From: an uncultured Pseudomonadota bacterium
GTDB taxonomy: Bacteria > Pseudomonadota > Gammaproteobacteria > Burkholderiales > Methylophilaceae
Direction of reading: 5' to 3'
Length of the DNA stretch: 44,040 nucleotides
Assembly (NCBI GenBank): GCA_903846555.1
Contig: CAINBI010000141.1
Location: 1 to 44,040 of the forward strand
The notes under the pieces were generated by a model. It ran no database searches. It was not told the DNA's origin and saw only the letters and a list, made by a program, of their open reading frames with translations. How positions within the stretch are numbered: position 1 is the first letter of the stretch; each line of letters opens with the position of its first letter. Shown piece by piece: positions 17,427 to 25,371 of the stretch. Both the position numbers and the translations under genes were made by a program.

Positions 17427-20054
17427 TCACTTAGTATTACTTACGGACCTTAGCGGATTTACAGGACTAGCATTCCAAATATTTTTTGCATACTCACCAA
17501 TGGCACGATCGCTAGAAAACTTAGCCATATTAGCGACGTTTAAAATGGCCAAACGCGTCCACTCATCTTGGTTTTTGTAGACCTCAGCCACTTTATCCTG
17601 CGTTTCAATATAACTCGCATAATCTGCAAGCAATAGATATTGATCTCCCTTATTAAGTAGATTATCGATAATCGCGTGGTAACGATTAGGTTCTTCCACT
17701 GAAAAGAAACCGCTACCTATCATATCTAACACTTCTTTTAACTCTGCATTATTATTGTAATAATCACGCGGGTTGTAGCCATTTTCTTTAGCTTCAGCCA
17801 CTTGTGGTGTCGTTAAGCCAAATATAAATATATTTTCATCGCCCACCTCTTCTTTAATTTCAACGTTTGCACCGTCTAAGGTACCAATGGTGAGAGCGCC
17901 ATTAAGCGCCATTTTCATATTACCCGTGCCACTTGCCTCAGTACCTGCTGTTGAAATTTGCTCAGATAAATCACTACCTGGAAACAGGATTTCAGCTGCT
18001 GAAACTTCGTAGTTTGGGTAATACACCACTTTTAACTGATCGCCCACTGCAGGGTCGTTATTCACAATCTGTGCAATATCGTTAATCAAGCGAATAATTT
18101 GTTTCGCCATCCAATAGCCAGGTGCGGCTTTACCGCCAAATATAACAGTACGTGGCGTAATGCCTTGTTCACCACTACGAATGCGGTTGTACAAAGTAAT
18201 GACATGCAACACGTTAAGTAGCTGACGTTTATATTCGTGAATACGCTTAATCTGCACATCAAACAAACTATTGGTATTAAGTTTAATGCCAGTTAACCGT
18301 TCGATTTTATCGGCTAATCTCACTTTATTGCCTAGCTTTACGGCTGCAAACGCTTTTCTGAAGTCGGCATCATCGGCCAATGGTGTAATTTTTTTGATTT
18401 GCGTGAGGTCTTTTTTAAAATCGGCGCCAATCACTTTTTCTATCAAACTGGTCAACGCTGGATTAGCCTGATTCAGCCATCGACGCGGCGTAATACCATT
18501 GGTCACATTGGTTAATTTACCAGGGTAAATGCGGTTAAAGTCAGCAAACAAAGTTTGCTTTAATAACTCACTGTGTAATGCAGCTACACCATTCACCGTG
18601 TGGCTGCCTACCACAGCCAAATGCGCCATGCGTACCCGACGGCCATGCGATTCATCAATAATAGAAACGCGTGTTAACAAATCCGTTTCACCTGGAAACC
18701 GGTGGTTAACCATACCTAGGAATTCTTTATTGATTTGGTAAATAATCTCTAAGTGTCGAGGTAGCAAATTCTCAAATAACGCGACAGTCCAAGTTTCTAA
18801 AGCTTCTGGCATTAAAGTGTGATTGGTATAAGCAAATATTTTACCCACTAAAGCCCATGCCTTATCCCAAGGCAATTGATGGTTATCTACAAGCTGATAC
18901 ATCATTTCAGCCACACCAATTGACGGATGCGTATCATTAAGTTGAATCGCGATTTTCTCTGGCAACAGATCCCAGTCAGACAGCTGCTTAATTTCATGGG
19001 CACTCAAAAAGCGGCGTAAAATATCCTGTATGGATGCGGAAACAAAGAAGTATTGTTGCTTTAAGCGCAACTCTTTGCCCAACATCGAGGCGTCATTTGG
19101 GTAAAGCACCTTAGAAATATTTTCAGTTTCATTACGCTCCTCTACTGCACGTTCGTAATTACCATCATTAAAGTGGCGCAAATCAAACTCGCGAGTGGCT
19201 TTAGCAGACCATAAACGCAAAGTATTGACTGTTTCAGTTCCGTAACCTGGCACAGGCACATCATAGGCCATTGCCACGATATGTTCAGCATCTACCCAAT
19301 GCTGAAACTCACCATGTTCCGTAGGATACTTCACCACTTGGCCATGGAATTTAATGCTATAAGTTAATTCTGGGCGCTGAAATTCCCAAATATTGCCATA
19401 GCGCAACCAATTATCTGGATTTTCCACCTGCTGGCCATTTTCTATAGTTTGCTTAAACATGCCGTATTCATAACGTATGCCATAGCCTGCTGCCGGAATA
19501 TCCATCGTCGCCATAGAGTCTAAGAAGCATGCTGCAAGACGACCCAAACCACCATTACCTAAGGCCGCGTCTGTTTCCATCTCCACAGTGTTTTCTAAAT
19601 CACGGCCTAGTGAAGCCAATCCCTCTTTTAGCTCATCTTTAATGCCCAAATTCAGTGCCGCATTGCTCAGCATACGTCCGATTAAGAACTCTAATGATAA
19701 ATAATAAACACGTTTAGGATCTTCGCGATAATAAGATTCCGCTGTTTTAATCCAACGCTCAACCACATGGTCGCGCACGGTGTAACTTGCTGCAGCGTAC
19801 CAATCTCTTGGCGTAGCAGCCTCACTTGTTTTAAACGTAGAAAATACCAAATGGTTTTGTAAGGCCTGATCAATAGGGCTGAGTTTATGCGTAGCACTGA
19901 CTTTAGATTTTATTTTTTTCTTTGATTTATCAATAGCGCCAACTTCAATATTGACTTTTTCTGCTGTTTTTTTAAGTTTTTTTACGGCGGCTTCGGCTGT
20001 TTTGGCGGTTGTATTAATTTGAACTTCTACAGGTGTTTTCACAGGCTTTTTCAT
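17427..20054 (-). CDS. glgP: Glycogen/maltodextrin phosphorylase
   Basis: An 875-residue PLP enzyme that releases glucose-1-phosphate from alpha-1,4-glucans. EASGTGNMKMALNGALTIGT holds the PLP lysine. YYLSLEFLIGRMLSNA and ALGNGGLGRLAACF are N-terminal catalytic-domain signatures. I place the start at the ATG 20052-20054, preceded by AAGAAAAG; an in-frame TTG six codons upstream has no better site. Compared with E. coli GlgP (815), there are about 40 extra N-terminal residues rich in Lys, Ala and Thr, with a stretch such as KKLKKTAEKVN. No other glycogen gene is adjacent, so it appears to be a single-gene unit. Confidence 0.94.
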   Translation of the reverse strand: MKKPVKTPVEVQINTTAKTAEAAVKKLKKTAEKVNIEVGAIDKSKKKIKSKVSATHKLSPIDQALQNHLVFSTFKTSEAATPRDWYAAASYTVRDHVVERWIKTAESYYREDPKRVYYLSLEFLIGRMLSNAALNLGIKDELKEGLASLGRDLENTVEMETDAALGNGGLGRLAACFLDSMATMDIPAAGYGIRYEYGMFKQTIENGQQVENPDNWLRYGNIWEFQRPELTYSIKFHGQVVKYPTEHGEFQHWVDAEHIVAMAYDVPVPGYGTETVNTLRLWSAKATREFDLRHFNDGNYERAVEERNETENISKVLYPNDASMLGKELRLKQQYFFVSASIQDILRRFLSAHEIKQLSDWDLLPEKIAIQLNDTHPSIGVAEMMYQLVDNHQLPWDKAWALVGKIFAYTNHTLMPEALETWTVALFENLLPRHLEIIYQINKEFLGMVNHRFPGETDLLTRVSIIDESHGRRVRMAHLAVVGSHTVNGVAALHSELLKQTLFADFNRIYPGKLTNVTNGITPRRWLNQANPALTSLIEKVIGADFKKDLTQIKKITPLADDADFRKAFAAVKLGNKVRLADKIERLTGIKLNTNSLFDVQIKRIHEYKRQLLNVLHVITLYNRIRSGEQGITPRTVIFGGKAAPGYWMAKQIIRLINDIAQIVNNDPAVGDQLKVVYYPNYEVSAAEILFPGSDLSEQISTAGTEASGTGNMKMALNGALTIGTLDGANVEIKEEVGDENIFIFGLTTPQVAEAKENGYNPRDYYNNNAELKEVLDMIGSGFFSVEEPNRYHAIIDNLLNKGDQYLLLADYASYIETQDKVAEVYKNQDEWTRLAILNVANMAKFSSDRAIGEYAKNIWNASPVNPLRSVSNTK

Positions 20055-20157
20055 TAGTGTCTTTTCTTGCAAATGTTAATAAATAATCTAAGGTTACATT
20101 CTAACAAATAAAGCACCTGTTTACGAATGACGGTTTTATTAAGCATGGTGAATATGC

Positions 20158-20195
20158 AAAAACCCGCACAGTAGTATTTACTGTACGGGTTTTTT
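20158..20195 (-). terminator. Terminator after htpG
   Basis: AACCCG-ACAGTA and TACTGT-CGGGTT arms form a stem with one mismatch around ATT (20161-20190), flanked by A and T runs on both sides. It lies between the end of htpG and the start of glgP, both on the minus strand, so htpG is its natural client. Confidence 0.88.
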
Positions 20196-20216
20196 AATTT
20201 CGAACAAACTTAGAGA

Positions 20217-22130
20217 TTAGCTAATCAGGCTATTCATACGCTTAACAAAACTTGCTGGGTCATCCAATGCGCCACCTTCAGCCAGTAAAGCCTGATCGAA
20301 CAACACTAGTGCTAAATCACTAAATGCCACATCGCCAGACTCATGCTCAAGACGCTTCACCAGCTTATGCACTGGGTTGATTTCTAAAATAGGCTTAGCT
20401 TCTGGTGCATTTTGCCCTGCCGCTTTTAGCATACGCGCTAAATTACCAGACAAATCTTGAGCATCACTCACCAAACACGCTGGCGAATCAGTTAATCGAT
20501 GCGTAACACGCACATCTTTCACTTGCGCACCTAAAGTTTTTTTGATTCGCTCTACCAGCGTTTTGGCTTCTTCTTCAATTTTTTTGTGAATCTCTTTTTC
20601 AGTGTCAGACTCAAGCTTACCTAAATCCAAATCACCTTTAGCGATAGACTGCAGTTTTTTACTGTCAAACTCAGTCAAACTACCTAGCAACCATTCATCT
20701 ACGCGGTCAGACATTAACAATACTTCAATGCCTTTTTTGCGGAAAATCTCCAAATGTGGGCTGTGTTGCGCTGCGGCAAAACTTTCAGCGGTAATGTAAT
20801 AAATCACATCTTGTTCAGGCTGCATACGTGCAATATAGTCTTTAAAAGAAACCTCTTGCACATCAGTATCGGCCTTGGTTGAGGCAAACCTTAACAAACC
20901 AGCAATTTTATCTTTATTGGCAAAATCTTCGCCTGGACCTTCTTTTAATACACGACCAAATTCAGCATAAAACTTTGTGTAGTCTTCTGGTTTATTTTCG
21001 ACCATATCCTCTAATAGACTTAACACTTTCTTCACTGAACCAGCTTTAATCGCCTCTACATCACGGCTAGACTGCAAAATCTCGCGAGATACATTCAGCG
21101 GTAAGTCAGACGTATCAATGACGCCACGTACGAAGCGTAGATATTGTGGCATCAACTTTTCAGCATCTTCCATAATAAATACACGTTTAACGTATAATTT
21201 AATGCCATGACGGCGTTCGCGGTCGTACAAGTCAAACGGCGCCTTGCTTGGAATATAAAGCAATGAAATATATTCTTGCTTACCTTCTACCCGGCTATGC
21301 GAATACGCGAGAGGGTTTTCAAAGTCATGCGAAACATGTTTGTAAAACTCTTGATATTCTTCTTCGCTAATATCATTTTTATTACGCGCCCATAATGCAG
21401 AAGCCTTATTGACCGTTTCATCTTCATCGGTTGGTACTTCAGCGCCATCTTTCCACTCGCTTTTTTTCATGACGATAGGTAAAGTAATATGGTCTGAATA
21501 CTTGCGAATAATGGTTTTAAGTTTCCAATCGCTTAAAAATTCATCTTCACTCTCACGTAGATGCAGCACTACTTCTGTGCCGCGAGTGTTTTTATCTGTG
21601 GCTTCTAGCGTAAAGTCACCCTCGCCCGCAGATTCCCAACGAATCGCTTCTGTAGTACCAGCACGACGCGTGGTTAAAGTGACTTTGTCGGCAATAATAA
21701 AGGCAGAATAAAAGCCCACGCCAAATTGACCAATCAAATTAGCGTCTTTTGCCTGATCACCAGAAAGCGCATTAAAAAATTCTTTGGTACCAGATTTTGC
21801 AATCGTGCCGATATTCGCAATCACTTCATCGCGGCTCATACCAATGCCATTGTCTGAAACTGTCACCGTACGTGCTTCTTTATCAAAAGAAACGCGAATC
21901 TTCAGCTCACTATCATTTTCATACAAAGTGCTGTTGGCCAGCGCCTCAAAACGTAATTTATCCGCTGCATCAGATGCATTAGAAATCAACTCGCGCAATA
22001 CAATCTCCTTGTTGCTATACAAAGAGTGAATCATCAATTGTAAAAGCTGCTTAACTTCAGCCTGAAAAGCCATTGATTCTTTTAAAGGAGTCTCTAGTGC
22101 TGGGCTGTTTTTATCGGTTTGTTTTGCCAT
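20217..22130 (-). CDS. htpG: Molecular chaperone HtpG (Hsp90)
   Basis: A 637-residue cytosolic ATP-dependent chaperone. The N-terminal GHKL ATPase has [30 protein letters not shown] and [34 protein letters not shown](I) in the middle domain carries the catalytic arginine. Length matches the family. A sigma-32-type promoter lies 36 bp upstream and a terminator lies downstream, so it is a single-gene heat-shock unit. Confidence 0.97.
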   Translation of the reverse strand: MAKQTDKNSPALETPLKESMAFQAEVKQLLQLMIHSLYSNKEIVLRELISNASDAADKLRFEALANSTLYENDSELKIRVSFDKEARTVTVSDNGIGMSRDEVIANIGTIAKSGTKEFFNALSGDQAKDANLIGQFGVGFYSAFIIADKVTLTTRRAGTTEAIRWESAGEGDFTLEATDKNTRGTEVVLHLRESEDEFLSDWKLKTIIRKYSDHITLPIVMKKSEWKDGAEVPTDEDETVNKASALWARNKNDISEEEYQEFYKHVSHDFENPLAYSHSRVEGKQEYISLLYIPSKAPFDLYDRERRHGIKLYVKRVFIMEDAEKLMPQYLRFVRGVIDTSDLPLNVSREILQSSRDVEAIKAGSVKKVLSLLEDMVENKPEDYTKFYAEFGRVLKEGPGEDFANKDKIAGLLRFASTKADTDVQEVSFKDYIARMQPEQDVIYYITAESFAAAQHSPHLEIFRKKGIEVLLMSDRVDEWLLGSLTEFDSKKLQSIAKGDLDLGKLESDTEKEIHKKIEEEAKTLVERIKKTLGAQVKDVRVTHRLTDSPACLVSDAQDLSGNLARMLKAAGQNAPEAKPILEINPVHKLVKRLEHESGDVAFSDLALVLFDQALLAEGGALDDPASFVKRMNSLIS

Positions 22131-22165
22131 ATTAAAATCCTGAGTTAATTGTAAACACTTAATGT

Positions 22166-22194
22166 TAATGTGGCTTAGGTATCAAACTTTCAAG
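22166..22194 (-). promoter_or_regulatory. Sigma-32 (RpoH) heat-shock promoter of htpG
   Basis: Read on the minus strand, CTTGAAA (complement of 22188-22194) is a perfect RpoH -35. After a 14-bp spacer comes CCACATTA (complement of 22166-22173), close to CCCCATNT. It lies 36 bp before the htpG ATG. Confidence 0.85.
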
Positions 22195-22393
22195 TCTTAA
22201 CCTAAAATAAGCCGCATTCAATGCCAAGGTTAATTTAGCTAGGTTTGTTTGGATTAACAGATACGTGCAGACAAAACAGATAGTTGATTGACGGTTTAAG
22301 CGGCCACTTCGGTATATATTATTTTTTTGTTACGACACTCTACGAATAGACTGTTACCAGAAATTTTCTTGGCTTGCTTCTTAGCATTGACAC
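22195..22393. other. Gene-free stretch between htpG and the IS630 remnant
   Basis: No supported ORF, RNA gene or strong hairpin was seen. Together with the flanking features it belongs to a 573-bp interval between htpG and ppx. Confidence 0.4.
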
Positions 22394-22560
22394 ATGCCAC
22401 AGAAACTTCGTGGGGTACACAAGGCGCAGATTGAATTGCTCTACCTACCCAGCGACAGCCCAGCGTTAAATCCAGATGCGCGTCTCAATGCAGACTTAGA
22501 CAGATTAATAGCTGAATGTGAATCAAATATGACGCTAAGGTTAAGATGTGGCACACACCA
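22394..22560 (+). pseudogene. IS630-family transposase C-terminal remnant
   Basis: The frame reads AQIELLYLPSDSPALNPDAR and continues LNADLDRLIAECESN. This matches the end of the IS630/Tc1 DDE domain (IE.FYLP.YSPELNPDE.LN.DL). The final catalytic Glu (LNPDE) is Ala here, the upstream catalytic core is missing, and the downstream sequence no longer resembles the family. It is a small dead scrap upstream of ppx. Confidence 0.7.
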
Positions 22561-22703
22561 TCTAGCTGACCAACGGCAGTCAAGTGATTACATGTGTAAC
22601 TTTGCACGAAAAAAATTGTTTCATTTTTTCTTTGTCATAAAAATTTCAAACTATAATTATAAAATAAACAATATTATTGTTTTACACAAAAAGTAACAGT
22701 TAA

Positions 22704-24251
22704 ATGCGCTCACAAGAAATTATGGAAAATAAGACGAACATCCTTAGTAACAAGCCCGCAAACAAGTCCTTATTGGCCGCAATTGACCTAGGTTCTAATA
22801 GCTTTAGACTAGAAATCGGTCGCTTAGATAGCGGACACATCCAGCGGATAGAGTATCTAAAAGAGGCCGTTAGGCAAGGCGGAGATTTAGATGAAGATCG
22901 CAACCTGACGGCTGAAGCCATTGAACGTGGTATACGTTGTTTAGCAAGGTTTGGTGAGCGCTTACAAGGCTTTGAAGCGACACATGTACGCGCCGTGGCG
23001 ACACAAACTTTGCGTGAAGCAAATAACCGTGATGTATTCATCAAACTGGCTAAAAAGGCACTGGGGTTTGATGTCGAAGTGATTTCTGGCGTAGAAGAGG
23101 CGCGCCTGATTTACCAAGGTGTGAGCCGTTTTTTACCGCAATCTAATGAGAGACGCCTAGTCATAGATATTGGCGGGCGTTCTACTGAATTCATCCTTGG
23201 TCAAGGATTTGCATCGCAACATACGGCCTCCTTACATGTAGGATCAGTAGCATGGTCACTTAAACATTTTGGTACAGGCGATTTAACAGAAAATGCATTT
23301 ACCCGCGCAGAGATTGCCGCAGAATCAATTTTCGATACTTTAGGCGTCAATTTTTGCCGTAAGCATTGGGATGTTGCTTATGGTGCTTCTGGCACAGTAG
23401 GAGCAATTGCTGACGTGTTAGTGCAATACGGTAGGCCAGTAGACACCATCACAAAAGAAGGTCTTCTTTGGTTACGCGAAGAGTTGCTGCGTGCCAAGCA
23501 CACCGATAGATTACGTTTACTAGGGTTAAAAGAGGAGCGGAAAGCTGTAATCGCGGGGGGCTTATCCATTATGCTTGGTGCATTTGATTTCTTAAAAATT
23601 GAAACTTTAAACGTTGCAAAAGGCGCATTAAGACACGGTTTGCTGTACGACATGCTGGCGCGTGATAACGAAATGATCGATTTAAGAAACGCCTCAGTGC
23701 AACGATTAGCACGAAAATTTGATGTCGATGAAGTGCATGCAACAACTGTTGCCGATATTGCTTCGAAGTTATTTGAGAAAATAAGTGAAGATATTCAATT
23801 TGCGCCAGATGAACAGCAAGCGCACGCGCGTAAATTATATTGGGCTGGTTTATTACATGAAGTTGGAGGTAAGGTCTCACCAATTGATGTTAATTTGCAT
23901 GGTGCCTACATACTTGAACATGCTGAGCCGCCTGGCTTTGCACAAAGCGAACTGCATTGCTTAAGCTTATTAATATTAGGCCACAGAGGTAAATTGAAGC
24001 GCTTAGAGGCTGATTTTTCTAACCGTATTTTAGTCATGCAACTTGCATGCTTACGCTTAGCAGTGATTTTATGCCACGCTCGCATCATGCCAAACTTGCG
24101 CGGCATTCAGTTACATTATCATCACAACACTATTCAGTTAACCCTGCCAAAATCATGGCCTGAAAAATACCCGCAATCTTATTATCTATTAGGTGAAGAA
24201 AAGTTAGCTTGGCAAAAAACTAGCTGGCTGTTCGATGTGACTGTTTCTTAA
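22704..24251 (+). CDS. ppx: Exopolyphosphatase (Ppx/GppA family)
   Basis: A 515-residue ASKHA-fold phosphatase that removes terminal phosphate from polyphosphate (or pppGpp for GppA). AIDLGSNSFRLEIGR is the phosphate-1 loop, and VIDIGGRSTEFILG is the second. GASGTVGAIADVLVQYG is also typical. The C-terminal half is an HD-like helical domain with GLLHEVGGKVSPID. The start is either ATG 22704 or ATG 22722; the second has an AAGAAAT-like site at good distance. The nearby ppk1 and sixA support a role in polyphosphate turnover. Confidence 0.92.
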   Translation: MRSQEIMENKTNILSNKPANKSLLAAIDLGSNSFRLEIGRLDSGHIQRIEYLKEAVRQGGDLDEDRNLTAEAIERGIRCLARFGERLQGFEATHVRAVATQTLREANNRDVFIKLAKKALGFDVEVISGVEEARLIYQGVSRFLPQSNERRLVIDIGGRSTEFILGQGFASQHTASLHVGSVAWSLKHFGTGDLTENAFTRAEIAAESIFDTLGVNFCRKHWDVAYGASGTVGAIADVLVQYGRPVDTITKEGLLWLREELLRAKHTDRLRLLGLKEERKAVIAGGLSIMLGAFDFLKIETLNVAKGALRHGLLYDMLARDNEMIDLRNASVQRLARKFDVDEVHATTVADIASKLFEKISEDIQFAPDEQQAHARKLYWAGLLHEVGGKVSPIDVNLHGAYILEHAEPPGFAQSELHCLSLLILGHRGKLKRLEADFSNRILVMQLACLRLAVILCHARIMPNLRGIQLHYHHNTIQLTLPKSWPEKYPQSYYLLGEEKLAWQKTSWLFDVTVS

Positions 24252-24285
24252 CGGAATTAATTATAAAAACAATATTGCATTTTAT

Positions 24286-24318
24286 AATAAACGGTATAAA
24301 CTATTTATACCGTTTATT
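24286..24318 (+). promoter_or_regulatory. Perfect 15-bp hairpin abutting the Shine-Dalgarno of the H1-like gene
   Basis: AATAAACGGTATAAA (24286-24300) and TTTATACCGTTTATT (24304-24318) are exact reverse complements separated by CTA. AAGGAG begins at the very next base (24319-24324), six bases before the ATG. It could be the ppx terminator, an operator, or an mRNA stem controlling translation. Confidence 0.7.
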
Positions 24319-24330
24319 AAGGAGCTTATC

Positions 24331-24804
24331 ATGTCAAAAACCAATCCTACTCAGGTCGCTGCTTTAGCTGCACCCACTAAAGAAGTTGAAGCGACAAAAC
24401 CAGTTGCCAGCAAACCAGTTGTAGCGAAAACCGTAGCTGCTAAATCAGCGCCTGCAAAAACTTCAACTACCGCTAGCAGCACTAAGGTTACCCCTGAAAA
24501 AGTAGTGAAGGCTGTGGTGGTGAAGGCTGTGGTAGTTAAGGCTGCAGCAGTAAAGGCTAAGCCAGCTAAAGTAGAAAAAACGCCTAAATTAAAAATGGAG
24601 CGCGATAGCTTCACCATGCCTAAAGTGGAATATACGCAATTTTCAGTATTGAAAGGGCGTTTAATTAAACTTGGCCAACCAGCGAAAAAAAGTGAATTGT
24701 TACGCGCGGGCATTATGCAACTAAGCGCAATGACCGATGCAGCATTAAAAGCCGCCATGATTAAAGTGCCTACCATTAAAACAGGTAGACCCAATAAAAA
24801 ATGA
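24331..24804 (+). CDS. Histone-H1-like Ala/Lys/Pro-rich protein with conserved C-terminal domain
   Basis: A 157-residue basic protein. Residues 1-95 are low complexity (Lys, Ala, Val, Thr, Pro) with PAKT/KPV/VVKA repeats resembling histone H1-like or AlgP-like tails. Residues about 96-157 form a compact domain with LKGRLIKLGQPAKKSELLRA and the ending KTGRPNKK. This is a family I know as hypothetical proteins in beta-proteobacteria. The C-terminal domain may bind DNA; that is inference. It is 79 bp after ppx, with a perfect hairpin and a strong AAGGAG in between, and faces sixA. The AK-rich tail has repeated GTGGTGAAGGCT-like codons, so its length may vary between strains. Confidence 0.7.
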   Translation: MSKTNPTQVAALAAPTKEVEATKPVASKPVVAKTVAAKSAPAKTSTTASSTKVTPEKVVKAVVVKAVVVKAAAVKAKPAKVEKTPKLKMERDSFTMPKVEYTQFSVLKGRLIKLGQPAKKSELLRAGIMQLSAMTDAALKAAMIKVPTIKTGRPNKK

Positions 24805-24853
24805 TACCTAAGCAGATGTACAATTAAGTCATTAAGCTTATTTGTAAGTCTGC

Positions 24854-25351
24854 CTATAAATTTGGCTGTTGTACCGCATGCAAATAAGTTTGCGTTACAC
24901 CACCATCCAAATTAGGTAAATAGCGCTGGCGCAGCCACCATACTGCGCCTTTTTTAACCACCAAAGTGCCCTCTTTCATGCCCAGCAGCTTAGCAAGCAA
25001 TAAGCCTAAATTGGGTTGATGTCCAATAATCAAAATCGTTTGACTCGTATCGTTATTACTCACTTGCCTAATGATCTCGCTAACTGAGCTATCCACACTT
25101 AAAAAATCAACCACTTTCACTTCGCGCTTAACTTTTGTTTTATTGGGTTGCTGCAAAGCTGCAACCGTTTCTAAACAGCGTTTTGCAGGGCTACATAAAA
25201 TATCTGTATTTTTTGGTAAATATTGATTAAGCCACTCAGCCATTTTTGCAGCATCCTTACGGCCATGTTTGGTTAATTCTCTATCTGTGTCAGCACCGCT
25301 ATCGCTTTGCACTTCGGCTTCAGCATGTCGCCATAATATTAGATTCGCCAT
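24854..25351 (-). CDS. sixA: Phosphohistidine phosphatase SixA
   Basis: A 165-residue cytosolic histidine phosphatase. LILWRHAEAE (residues 4-13) holds the catalytic His, and TILIIGHQPNLGLLLAKLL holds the second His. SixA removes phosphate from phospho-His residues, such as on the phosphotransfer protein ArcB or NPr in E. coli. It follows ppk1 by 20 bp on the same strand, a pairing common in beta-proteobacteria; this implies a shared promoter, not necessarily a shared substrate. Confidence 0.9.
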   Translation of the reverse strand: MANLILWRHAEAEVQSDSGADTDRELTKHGRKDAAKMAEWLNQYLPKNTDILCSPAKRCLETVAALQQPNKTKVKREVKVVDFLSVDSSVSEIIRQVSNNDTSQTILIIGHQPNLGLLLAKLLGMKEGTLVVKKGAVWWLRQRYLPNLDGGVTQTYLHAVQQPNL

Positions 25352-25371
25352 AATTACATTGTTCTAACCAT

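Noticed and set aside
22632-22657. Sigma-70 promoter before ppx
   Set aside because: TTGTCA and TATAAT are separated by only 14 bp, too short to call with confidence.
24351-24794. 147-codon open frame antisense to the H1-like gene
   Set aside because: It mirrors the Ala/Lys repeats and encodes Ala/Thr/Val low complexity. The sense gene has a strong Shine-Dalgarno and a conserved-looking C-terminal domain.
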